A stretch of DNA of 64,000 nt, from NCBI GenBank assembly GCA_028023455.1, contig JAQFVV010006256.1, positions 806,001 to 870,000 of the forward strand. Direction: 5' to 3'. Below, piece by piece: positions 49,140 to 58,630 of the stretch; positions within the stretch are counted from its first letter, which is position 1, and every line of letters starts with the position of its first letter. This DNA is from Epiperipatus broadwayi (taxonomy: Eukaryota > Onychophora > Udeonychophora > Euonychophora > Peripatidae). The notes beneath the pieces are model-generated. The model was not told the DNA's origin. It saw only the letters and a program-made list of their open reading frames with translations, and did no database searches. Made by a program: the position numbers and the translations under genes.

Positions 49140-49448
49140 TCAGACCACATAGTGTAGTATGGAAAGATGTATGAAGGGAACTTAAAAATAATTGGGATTG
49201 TTCTCTACTGTTAGATGCCTTTTTCGGGGACTATCCTGCATGAGTCTTCCATGAGTTGTCATTGAATGAAATTGTGGTACTGCATAGTAAATGGTTTTGT
49301 TAAGTGTGTCTCATTTATTTGTCAATTTTTGTAATGGCTGAAAAGTTGAAACAACTTGAAATTCGATTTTCTGTTAGGGAACATGGCAGCGGAAACAGTT
49401 ATAATGCTTGATACAGCTTTCAAGCAAGCTGCTCTGAGAAAGTACAAA
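49140..49448 (+). pseudogene. Mariner-like transposase remnant, N-terminal part
   Basis: After a short 5' segment, an ATG at 49,334 starts MAEKLKQLEIRFS. A shifted frame then gives AAETVIMLDTAFKQAALRKYKF, which matches the helix-turn-helix region of mariner transposases (KSxxETxxMLxxAFGxxALSRTxV). It is cut by a hammerhead-family repeat, and the rest appears beyond it. The central catalytic region with its first Asp residues is missing. Confidence 0.6.
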
Positions 49449-49946
49449 TTTAATCAGGCAAAACTCACTATACGTATTACCACACACAGCAAGCTAGGGT
49501 AATCAGTTATGAAAAAACATAAGAAATGGTGATCATGTAATGTTTAGTGGTTTAATACTAATCCTGCTTAATAGGATAGTGGTGACTACAGTTATTAAAG
49601 AACCAAAAACACCAAAATGTATGCTAATGAACTTGAATTGAAAATATTATTTTAGACTCAATAGTTTTGTAGTTAAGTAGAGATAAAAAGTGGCTGCTGG
49701 AGGGTTGCATTAGATCCTCAGATCTAGGTGCAGTGCTCTCAAATCTAAAGCTCCTCACTGACAAAAGTCACAAGCTAGAAACTAGTCTGGAGATATTGGA
49801 TGAATAGACACTAGATAGGGATTTTATGCATTAGCCTTCTGGCATTCATTGAATACTCTGGCTGGCACTGAGTGGCACTACTGAATGAAGAATTTTACCT
49901 GTTTTAATAACAGTTATAAGCAAGCATAAGAAATGGTGATCACATG
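49449..49946 (+). mobile_element. Hammerhead-repeat element inserted in a mariner
   Basis: A short inverted arm (CAGGCAAAACTCACTATACG, about 49,455-49,505) is followed by a nearly full direct unit with GATCATGTAATGTTTAGTGG, the TTTGTAGTTAAGTAGAGAT block, the ribozyme, and CACTGAGTGGCACTACTGAA at the 3' side. It ends in a second copy of the AAGAAATGGTGATCACATGA end word. A clean target-site duplication could not be defined. The mariner is split, although some mariner sequence appears to be missing as well. Confidence 0.8.
49742..49804 (+). pseudogene. Degenerate hammerhead ribozyme
   Basis: The helix I strand CTCCTCA, the core CTGACAA and helix II AGT/GCT are followed by GAAAC-TA-GTC and TGGAGATATTGGATGA. 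The conserved G8 is A here, a change expected to kill activity. The first helix II base pair is A-U, as in the 53-kb copies. Confidence 0.7.
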
Positions 49947-50344
49947 AAATGTTTGCATAATGGAGTAAAATGGAAAATGTCCTGATTTCTAGAAAAGTAG
50001 GGAATGCAAGTTTCATCATGACAATGCACTAGCACACAAAGCCTCGAGTGTGAAACAATTTTTTAATTAAAAATTAGCATGTTCCAGCTGATCTTGCTCC
50101 ATGTGACTTTTTTATTTTCCCGAATGAAAAAAATGCCTCAAAAGAAAAAGTTTTGCTGACTTGGAAGTAGTGAAGGAAAAAATGAATGTGGTGTGTGATT
50201 TAAAAAGCAGAAACATTCAAATCAGTGCATTGTTTCAAATGGACAGTACATTGAAGAAGATTCAAATTTGTAACACCTAAAAATAATTACACAATTTTTT
50301 ATTACAAAATTCCAGTTATTTTGGGGTACCCTCTCTTATATTAG
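49947..50344 (+). pseudogene. Mariner-like transposase remnant, C-terminal part
   Basis: Across frames, FHHDNALAHKASSVKQFF, then PADLAPCDFF and a short FP segment, match the mariner catalytic block HHDNAPAHxA...QFL...SPDLAPCDFFLFP. ASKEKVLLTWK and later words follow the family's C-terminal region. The HDN Asp is present, but stops and frameshifts are scattered. The element lies inside the RTE-like LINE, so mariner inserted into the LINE and the hammerhead repeat then into mariner. The terminal inverted repeats were not resolved. Confidence 0.7.
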
Positions 50345-50645
50345 GAATAATAAAGAAAGGACTGAAATGTAATACATGGATGACAAAATGAATGGGTATG
50401 CTGAACTCATTAAAAAAATTAAAAGAATGAAATGTAATTAGGCTGGGCATGCCACTAGAAGAGATGACTGATATCTTAAATTAGATAACAAAAGAAATGC
50501 ATATGATATAGAAAGAGATCATATCAAAGTAGATGGATAAAAAAAAGCTTGCTAGACTGATGTGGAAAAAGGCTATGAATCATAGAAACTGCATTAAACT
50601 TGAAGAAATTGCCATCCTACAACAGATAGATAATAATCAAAAATG
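50345..50645 (+). pseudogene. RTE-like LINE, C-terminal end
   Basis: MNGYAELIKKIKRMKC, then AGHATRRDD, then a KNAYDIERDH-like stretch. In another frame, LRLMWKKAMNHRNCIKLEE corresponds to the C-terminus of RTE-type LINEs (KLKWAGHIARRxD...W...AxDRxxWKxLEE). It continues the element that starts at 47,390. A short TATATATATAA tract follows. Confidence 0.65.
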
Positions 50646-52509
50646 GTATATATATATAATATCAGCAATATATTTTTACATTACTAATAATTAATTTAGA
50701 TCTAGATTTTAAAAAAAAAAGATTGTAAATACGCACATTTTTTTCCCTAGATTAATTATTTCTGATATCTCAAAATGACATACAGATGTTTCTATACTCT
50801 TTTAAAATTATCAATAAAGTACAAGCAAAATAATCTAGTTAGCCATAACATTCTACACTGTATAATAAAGAGATTGTTATTTTAAAATTTTTTATGATAT
50901 AGTTTTAGTATTAAAACACAACTAAGAATTTTACATTTTCCCTTATAAATCAGTTTTGGATAATCAATGGGACATATAGACCTGTATAAATTAACATGGT
51001 TCAAATTTAAATTAAAAATACTTAAAATTATAACATGTTCCAATGATTTCTCAAAAAATTAGACATAAAAAAATACAGATCTTTGAAATCTTAAACATTT
51101 CATAATAATTCTTAATTAATACTATATATTAACATGCTCATATATATTATTACATGTGGTTATTGTCAGCAAATTTAAATTAATTATTTTACATATAAAA
51201 TGCTAAAAAAAATTAAACAAAATTTTGTTTGTAATAAATATTTTAACTTACATTTAAAATAAGTGTTATAAATAGCAAAAAACTTTTTTCGCTTATCCAG
51301 TCTACTGATAAAGTAATCTGTATATACAAAAAAAAAAAATAATAATCAAAGATCAAATTATTTCAACTAATATCAGATTAAAATAAATATATAAATTGTA
51401 TAATAACACCCAATTTAAAAAAAAGTTTATGAATATAATGAATGTATAAAAATAATATATAAGAAAGTATATTAAATAATATTCTAATTATCTTTTTTTT
51501 AAAAAAAAAAAAAAAGATCAAAAGATTATATTTTTAGGTAGTGGCTTTATGCTAAAAAGGCTTAAATGTAAATAATTATTAATGTACTGATACAAAATAC
51601 CAGTCCTGTAACTTCATTGATTTTACAATATTTTTAATAATATTCAATTTTAAAGATAATGATATCTTACAAGAAATTCTTACAAAATGAGTTTGATATT
51701 TTCTTTATTGCTTAACTTTATATAATTCAATTAAAACTTTTTCTTCTTCTATAGTATATTTTGTATATAAACATTAACTAAATAGTATTATTTACAATAT
51801 TTATTTATTTTTTAATGTACTTTTTTATTTTAAATGAAACAATTGGAATGTTATTCTGATATATAAAACAAATGAATAGGTGAAAGAATAGAATTTACAT
51901 TTTCATAGTGTGGATTAATTATTTTGAAGTTAACATGGACTAAAATAATATTATTATCTCTAATTAAAATTATACTATCCTTTTTTTTTTCATAAACAGG
52001 TTTTTGTACTAAGTGAGTGATAAAACTTACTTAAGATAAAACAAGTTAAAAAAGACAAATCATATTCTTTGCTATCACTTTTAATTTAAAACTATGAAAG
52101 TAATTCTTCATTATGAAGCATAGATTGCCTTCAAATTTTTTCATATATATGAATGAGTTCAAATGTTAAAAAATGGAGATAAAAATGAGGTAAAATTTAT
52201 ACAAAATCAATTAATTATTCACAGAAAAATATAACAATAAACAAACGGATTGTTATAGAGTAAAAAAGTAAATAACAAAAATAATATTGAAGAGTGCAAG
52301 TTTTTAGTTGAAGATATCAAAATTATTATGGTCACTATTATTAATGATAAAAATATGTCTTTTTTACTATTTATTAAAATATATATATATCATAATAACA
52401 ATTATGTGATGTTTGAATGGTGGAAATAATAGATTAAACTTTGATAAAAATTTTTAGTACTTGAATCTGTCACTCTATCACTACATTAAAAACACAGGAT
52501 AATCAATAT
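50646..52509. other. AT-rich stretch, nothing recognised
   Basis: Includes a T9/A15 junction near 51,492-51,515. No coding region or repeat with clear ends is seen. Confidence 0.5.
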
Positions 52510-52978
52510 AGCATGAATTAATGCTTATTCTATGTTGAACTCAAAACACTATTATTTATTAATTAATTATCTTTGGATCTGTTATGCAATGCGTTATGGC
52601 TTCTCCTTTATTGAAAGTCAGGAATCTCTCAGCCACTATGCCCAGAAAAACCTGTTAGCCATCTTACTTTCCCTGTCGATTTCCCACCCCAAGTTTTTCC
52701 CATATTCTTCTCTATTATCTTTGTCCACTCTACGGCCTTTATATCTAGATCACCTTATCTTTTACCAAACCCAACATAAAAACCAAGACTTGACTTTCTG
52801 TATACTCATTTTGCTTATATTTAGTCTTCCACAAACTTCATTACATGTACTCTTTCTGCTTGCAAGTATTTACATTCAATTTAGCAGATATCTAATATTT
52901 CTCATGCCTTCCTTCCATAACTAGCAGACTAAATCACCCTCATTTTTCCATTTATGTGTATATTCCCTTGTTGCTAAC
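52510..52978 (-). pseudogene. Possible 3' part of the minus-strand LINE
   Basis: A block with clearly higher C content on plus, lying between AT-rich DNA and the hammerhead-repeat element. On minus it directly continues, across that insertion, the LINE at 53,800-54,670. A KLNVNTCKQKEY-like word resembles the LNVxKTK motif after the YADD box. The 130-codon plus frame (52,532-52,924) is Leu/Ser-rich without a motif and is probably the antisense shadow. The assignment rests mainly on position and composition. Confidence 0.4.
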
Positions 52979-53098
52979 GATCTTTAAATAGTTATTAAAA
53001 CAGGCAAAACTCTCCATACAGTAGTGCCACTCAGTGCAAGCCAGAGTAATCAATGGATACCAGAAGGCTTGTGCAAAAAATCCCTATCTAGTGCCTAG

Positions 53099-53160
53099 TC
53101 ATGCAATATCCCCAGACTAGTTTCTAGCTTGTGGCTTTCATCAGTGAGGAATCTTGGATC
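53099..53160 (-). ncRNA. Type I hammerhead ribozyme (minus, core intact)
   Basis: On minus: AUCCAAGAUUCCUCA, CUGAUGA (plus 53,138-53,144), helix II AGC/GCU with loop CACAA, GAAA, C-UA-G and UC (plus 53,115-53,117), then UGGGGAUAUUGCAU. The AGC/GCU helix replaces GGC/GCC of the 46.5-kb copy by a paired change. The outer helix I has one C-C mismatch. N7 is U, the commonest natural base. Cleavage is predicted between plus positions 53,115 and 53,114. Confidence 0.78.
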
Positions 53161-53566
53161 TGAGAGCACTGTACCTAGATATTAGGATCTAATGCAATCC
53201 TCCAGCAACCACCTTTTATCCCTATTTAACTACAAAACTATGAGAATAAATTTGAAAACTATAGGAATATAGGTTTGAACTCAGTTAGGTACCCATACAT
53301 TTTGTTGTCTTTGGTTCTTTAATAACCATAGCAACCACTATCTTATTAGGCAGGATTGGTATTAAACCACTAAACATCACGTGATCACAATTTCTTATGC
53401 TTGCTCATAACTATTATTAAAATAGGCAAAACTCTCCATATAGTAGTGCCACTCAGTGCAAGCCAAAGTAATCAATTTTATTCTCATAGTTTTTTAGTTA
53501 AGTAGAGATAAAAGGTGGCTGCTGGAGAGTTGCATTAGGTCCTAAGATCTAGGTGCAGTGCACTCA

Positions 53567-53628
53567 GATCCAAGGTTCCTCACTGAAGAAAGCCACAGGC
53601 TAGAAACTAGTCTGGGGATATTGGATGA
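53567..53628 (+). ncRNA. Type I hammerhead ribozyme (plus, core intact)
   Basis: CTGAAGA (53,583-53,589), GAAA (53,603-53,606) and GTC (53,610-53,612) are all present. Helix II is AGCC/GGCT with loop ACA, four perfect pairs. Helix I has CCTCA/TGGGG and ATCCAA/TTGGAT, both perfect, with a GGTT/ATA internal loop. Helix III is two pairs with loop UA. Only the A-A apposition at 10.1/11.1 departs from the usual pattern. Cleavage is predicted after C53,612. Confidence 0.8.
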
Positions 53629-53799
53629 ATAGGCACTAGAAAGGGATTTTATGCACAAGCCTTCTGGCATCCATGGTTTATTTTGGCTTGCACTGAGTAG
53701 CATTACAGTATGGAGAGTTTTGCCTGTCTCAATAAGTTATGAGCAAGCATAAAAAATGGTGATCATGTGATGTTTAGTGATCTTTAAACAGTAAACTAC

Positions 53800-54670
53800 T
53801 TTCCTTGCTATTATTGCAAATTAACTCACACTCAATATTCTGTTTACTTCTATATATATTTAAACTCTTTTTACTCTCCATACTAATTCTCCAAAAGACC
53901 TGACAATGTATATATTCCCATGGCATCTACTAATGGTATCTCTATCCCTATTCCTAGTCTTTCTATTGATCTCTCCATTTCCCTCAAATATAACAAAAAC
54001 AAAATAGGTGACATAGGGTATCCTTGCCTTATTCCCACTTCATTTTTAACTTTAACTGATTCTATATTTCCTAATTGATATATATAATAATTATTTTCAT
54101 ATCTCTTAATAATATCCACTAAAGCTCCTTTCATTTCCAAATTTACTAAACTCATCTATAATCTATTTCTATTTACCCTATCATATGCCTTCTCTATATC
54201 TATAAAGACCATATATAACTGTCTACCTATATTCCTACTCATATTTATAAGTTGTGTGACTACAAAAAACTATCTCCTATATTGCCTATCCATTCTAAAA
54301 TCTGCTAGCATTTCTCCCACTATATTATTTTCTTCCATCCATTTTGCCACCCTTCCAGCCACCATATATGCAAAAACTTTATATAACACTTATGTTGCCA
54401 TTATAGGTCTATAATTGTTTATCTTTCTATGGTCCTTACCCTTTCCTTAATAATAGTCTTACTCTTGTATTGTTCCAGCCATCTGGAAATTATCTCTTCT
54501 ATGCCATCTTATTAAAACATGATAATAGATTTAATTTTGCCCTATTTCCCAAATTTTTCACCAGCTCTGCTGCCTATCTATATAAACCTCTTCCCATTCC
54601 ACTTCTCAACTTCTCAGCCTCATTCAATTCATTTACTGTAAAACTAATATTTCCATTACTATGCATTTTT
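53800..54670 (-). pseudogene. Non-LTR retrotransposon RT domain (minus)
   Basis: Read from about 54,660 downwards on minus. NINFTVNELNEAEKLRSG is followed by FPDGWNNTRVRLLLRKGKDH, INNYRPI and VLYKVFAYMVAGRV, the RT fingers. QLYMVFIDIEKAYDRVNRNR is motif A with its Asp. KNEVGIRQGYPMSPILFLLY is motif B (GIRQGxPxSPILF). LREMERSIERLGIGIEIP leads up to the expected ADD box, which is not readable. The domain order is complete, but at least four stops occur. The 3' side is interrupted by the hammerhead-repeat element at 52,989-53,778. The family is close to the LINE clades whose RT uses GIRQGCPLSPILF; I do not assign the clade. Confidence 0.8.
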
Positions 54671-54834
54671 TAAAAATTAAAGTAATAAAGAATATGTTTG
54701 ATGTGAAATGTGTTTATGGATTGCAAATAAAATTAGTAAAAAGATGTATTTGTATATTATATAAAGAGAGGTTTTTAAAGAGGGTTAAAGATGTATATGA
54801 AAAATCAAGAAGGTTAATTAATTTAAAGGAAGAA

Positions 54835-55165
54835 ATGCCGAAATGTATAGATGCTGAACTGAGTTCAGATCTATATAACTGTACAAGCGAAGAATGAGCT
54901 TGGGTTGGAAACATTATGGTGTTTTCATCTTGGGCTCCTAGTTTTATAGTTAACAAAATAAGTAAAAGGTGGCTGATTGAGGGTTGCATTGGATCCTAAA
55001 ATCTAGGCACAGTGCTCTCAACTCAGTACTCAAGCCACAAGCTAGAAATTAGTCTGGAGATGTTGGATGAGTAGGCACTAGATATGAATTTTATATGCAA
55101 ACCTACCTGCATCTACTGATTACAAAGGTTTGCACTTGGAGGCACTACTGTATGGAGAGTTTGGT
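54835..55165 (+). mobile_element. Truncated direct unit of the hammerhead-repeat family
   Basis: Starts within the unit at CCGAAATGTATAGATGCTGA, passes CTGAACTGAGTTCAGATC, GTTTTATAGTTAACAAAATA, AAGCCACAAGCTAGAAATTAGTC and GATGTTGGATGAGTAGGCAC, and ends CTACTGTATGGAGAGTTTGG. The ribozyme has lost CTGANGA by a small deletion and reads GAAAT instead of GAAAC, so it is inactive. No second unit or clear target-site duplication is seen. The 78-codon plus frame ending at 54,897 runs into it by chance. Confidence 0.75.
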
Positions 55166-55477
55166 ACCACTATTATTTATTAAATAAATATTATATATAT
55201 ACATTTTGAAGTATACTGTTTACTTATTTAGCTCCCTGACTGATTTTTAGAGACCCTTAAGACACAGCAGTTTTATTACTAAAATAAATGTTCATATATA
55301 TCTATAAATCTTTAAAAATCCACATTTTTCCATCAATTTATTTTTTCACTTCTTCCCTGATGATCTTTGCTTGATATTTTTAAATAAATTGGCTCATGTT
55401 AAAAGATTGCTGATCCCTGTCATAGCGATTTGTAAATATATCCTTCACCAAATTAAATAATTTGAAAAGCAGTCCTA

Positions 55478-55666
55478 GACTGCTATATATATATATAGAT
55501 GAAATACTATGTATCCGGAAACGATATCAATAACTCTAGGCGTCAAAAATTCAGTAATTGCCTTTCCAAGGTATTGAAAAGACTTGTCCATATCACTTGT
55601 TATAAATGGTAGTATGTAGAACGACAATACAAAAGGTAACAGACTACTTGCAAAATAATTAATCTG
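55478..55666 (-). CDS. Candidate coding exon 2 of an unknown gene
   Basis: On minus, a strong acceptor (pyrimidine-rich CTTTTTTTTTCCTCTTATTTTTAATCAG) ends at 55,667. A 63-codon open stretch follows, beginning QINYFASSLLPFVLSFYILP, with balanced codons and a hydrophobic segment in the first 20 residues. It stops at TAG 55,475-55,477. Frame phase 0 matches the short exon at 56,443-56,454, giving a 67-residue protein. An internal GTATTT could instead be a donor leading to further exons. I recognise no family. The ORF with its own ATG upstream of the acceptor (55,717) is an alternative reading, with a signal-like N-terminus. Confidence 0.3.
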
Positions 55667-55717
55667 CTGATTAAAAATAAGAGGAAAAAAAAAGATTAAT
55701 GCAACGATTAACTTCAA

Positions 55718-56440
55718 TTATTTAAAGACAATAATAGATTGCAAAAACAACAATAACACCGAAACAATAAGGTTAAAAAAAAAGTTGCAGCTAAGGAAAT
55801 AAAGGATAATAAAAATCTGCTTGATAACAGAATAAAAATTGCAGTCATGAATCCTGAAACAAACATATTATAAGAGCAGTGATAACATTATGATTAAAAT
55901 AACAAAAATTCAAGAAATTCAGTGCGATTACAAATTTCTGTTAATGATTTTACATTGACAGAATTTATGCATATTCAAAATTAGAAATATAATTAAATAA
56001 TTATTAAAGATATAAATTTAATTATAGGTAGATATAAAATCATCAATTTCAATAAATAACGGAAAACAATTGTCCCTAAAATTTTACAATCATCATAAAA
56101 TTTCAAGATAAAAAAAAAAAAAAACTGAAGTTAATAAGATCTAGATTTAAATGTTGGCCAGAATTTATCATTCTTAAAATTTGTCAATGGATTGTTTTGT
56201 TTATTTATATAACAACAAATCATTGAAACTAAGAGCAACCAAGTTAGCAAAATAAAAAATTTCGATCTTCAACGATCAAAAAAATCTTGCATAAAATTTA
56301 CATCTATTAATATTCATATAAAATATTATGTAGTTTTATTTAAAGTATCTTGCAAAATTTTTGGAAATATTTTTTTTATTAAAAAATAAAACAAAAACAT
56401 ATGATCAAAAATGCAACAAGAAGTTATTTATTTTTCGGTT
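55718..56440. other. AT-rich stretch, possible intron
   Basis: No repeat or coding region is recognised. If the two candidate exons are real, this is their intron on minus. Confidence 0.3.
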
Positions 56441-56442
56441 AC

Positions 56443-56454
56443 CTGGTCGGCCAT
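56443..56454 (-). CDS. Candidate first coding exon (MADQ)
   Basis: On minus, AACAAAATGGCCGACCAG is followed by GTAACCG, a start in good context and a plausible donor. Four codons are encoded in phase 0, compatible with the acceptor at 55,667 across an intron of about 775 nt. CpG is retained around it (GCCGCACATAC upstream on minus), as at promoters. The pairing with the exon at 55,478-55,666 is inference, and chance cannot be excluded. Confidence 0.28.
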
Positions 56455-56969
56455 TTTGTTATTAACAGTATGTGCGGCAGAGAATTAATTGATTAATTTA
56501 AAATAATGTTCAAACTTTAAAGAAATTAAAAGCGTTAGACAAATGTATAATATACTAATTATTATTGGGTTTTATTTTTTTTTTAGCATTCTCAGTTTTA
56601 AAGCGCAAATAACCCTGACCAATTAGATTTACTTACTTAAAGTAATCGGGTTTTGTTTATAAAGAAGAGGTGTATTTTATAGTAAAAATAGAAATAATCA
56701 AAATGTAAAACTTATCCTCATATGCATAAAACAAATAAGCTCAAATAATGAATATATACATGTGAATAGCTAATTAACCATTCATGTTTAGAATAAATAT
56801 GAAAATTTTATTTTCATATGTGTTGAGAGCATAAAAATAACTATCTTAATGCATTGCCAAATCTATATAATATTAATATCATTTACATTACGTTTTTTTT
56901 ATTATTTTTACAACCCACTATTCATAGTTTCTATTACTCCAACAATCTTCTTCAGAACTATAATAAACA

Positions 56970-57690
56970 ATATAATGAATAATCATCATCAACCATTATC
57001 AATCCACTGCAGGATGAAGGTCTTTCCAAGTTAATCCATCTCCGATCTTTAGCTTCTCTTCTCCATATCACCCCTGCACACTTTCTTATTTCATCCATCC
57101 ATCTCATGTGTGGTCTCTTTCTGAGTCTTTTACAATCTCTTGGAATCCAGTTCAATTGTCCATCTATTATCATCTCTTCTAGCAATATGTCCAGCCCTAG
57201 ACCATTTCAATCTTTTAATTTTTTCAATGAGGTCAGTAACACCTGTTTGTTCTTTTACCCATACATTGCATTTTCAATTTCTTGTTACTCCCAACATGCA
57301 TCTCTCCATACTTCTTTGAGTGGTCTGAAATCTCTATTGCTCCTCTATTAAGTGTCCAAGTCTCAGATCCATAAGTAAGAACTGGTAAAACACATTTGTT
57401 AAAAACCTTCCTTTTCAAACACATAGGCATATTTCCTTTTAGTATCAAGTTATTTCTACCAAAAGCACTCCAACCAAGTTTAATTCTATGATTAATTTCA
57501 TCGATTATGTTTCCATCTGTATTAATAATCTGACCAAGATATTTGTAACTGTTAACTTCTTTTAATTCATCATAATCAATCTTTATTTTCATATTTTGAG
57601 CAAATTGATTAAACATTACTTTAGTCTTTTTAACATTTATCTTTAGTCCTACTTTCATCTGATAACAGATGCAACATGTCCTGCAGCTTT
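56970..57690 (-). pseudogene. 5'-truncated RTE-type LINE, RT end and C-terminus
   Basis: On minus, LQDMLHLLSDES shifts frame into KVGLKINVKKTKVMFNQ (57,600-57,660), the block after the RT catalytic site. SYKYLGQIINTDGNIIDEIN and HRIKLGWSAFGRNN then follow. FNKCVLPVLTYGSETWTLNR (to about 57,350) is the YGSETW segment typical of RTE/BovB-like elements. Another frame (56,958-57,185) gives RWMDEIRKCAGVIWRREAKD and RRWINLERPS, the family's C-terminus RWxDEIxxxAGxxWxxxAxDRxxW. A GATGATGATTATTCATT tail ends it, as RTE elements end in short simple repeats. It is 5'-truncated near 57,690, frameshifted and dead. Confidence 0.85.
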
Positions 57691-58099
57691 GAATAATAAT
57701 GTAAAATATAAAAATATGAATATATAATGTTAGAATTAAATATTTAAAAAAAATAAAATAAAAATAATATATATATATGATTATAGGAAGTATTGATTGA
57801 TAAATATAGGATATAAAAAAGGTTAAAATATATAACATATGAACAGATAATTATATAGAAAGGTATATAAAATTATATATGCCAGTATTTAAATAATGAT
57901 TATAAGATCGAATATATATTTGTATACGTGTATATGTACTGTGTTTGTTATAATTCTAAAGAAGATTGTTGGGGCAATGGAAACTGTCAATAGTTGGCTG
58001 TAAAAAGCAGTAAAAGTAATAAAAAATGTAAATGATATTAGAAAGAAAATCACTTGCTTTACAGCTCTTTTAAAAAGACTTTAAAAAGACAGTTTTCCT
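57691..58099. other. AT-rich spacer between two LINEs
   Basis: AT-repeat tract near 57,763-57,780. Nothing else is recognised. Confidence 0.45.
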
Positions 58100-58630
58100 G
58101 CTAACAGAGGTATTCCTTTTATGTATTTGTTCCTTTAAAGAACATTATTTGCTGTTTGTGTGCCTTTTCATTCACAATTATCAGTTTTTAGTGTATTTTA
58201 TCATTATTGCGCTGTATCTACTATCTGATCAGCTACAATAGACAACCATTTTCTCCCCCAAGTTTGATGGGTAGTTTCACTATTCTATGTACCATAGAGG
58301 GTTTTATTCCCTCTTAGACTCTTGAATTCATTTCCTCTCCAGCTCACACATCACTCAAAACTTTTTTTTATCAAATTTTTTTATGTATTGTTCCAATTAT
58401 TTAGGTCATTAAAAACGATCTTCTTTTCTCACTCCCCCCCTCTGGGGTAGTAAACTGCCTAAATTTCTAATCAGTTTTGGTATTAGCCAACTATAATTAA
58501 CATTAGCAATCTTTCCAGTGTCAAATTACTTTGTTTTTTTTTTTAAATCAAATTCTTTAGCTTTCACTTCAAATTTTTTTCTTTATAATTACAACTTTAT
58601 ATAATCTGTAACTCTTCAAACAGTTTAAAG

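Larger units (their letters stand above)
52989..53778. mobile_element. Hammerhead-repeat element with inverted full unit and direct unit
   Basis: An inverted complete unit (52,989 to about 53,410, ending TTGGTATTAAACCACTAAACATCACGTGATCAC) is followed by a second inverted start (TTATTAAAATAGGCAAAACTC, 53,415-53,480). The strand then switches at about 53,480 to a direct unit (to 53,778) ending GATCATGTGATGTTTAGT. A 10-bp duplication, GATCTTTAAA, lies at 52,979-52,988 and 53,779-53,788. Both halves carry a hammerhead with intact core bases. The element sits inside a minus-strand LINE. Confidence 0.85.

Noticed and set aside
52532-52924. 130-codon plus-strand frame
   Set aside because: Leu/Ser/Phe-rich with no motif. 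It lies antisense to a probable LINE remnant and looks like its shadow.
54661-54897. 78-codon plus frame, Lys-rich
   Set aside because: It runs directly into a hammerhead-family repeat and has no motif.
55395-55430. GACAGGGATCAGCAATCTTTT on minus, resembling a hAT terminus
   Set aside because: No matching inverted end or 8-bp duplication was found nearby.
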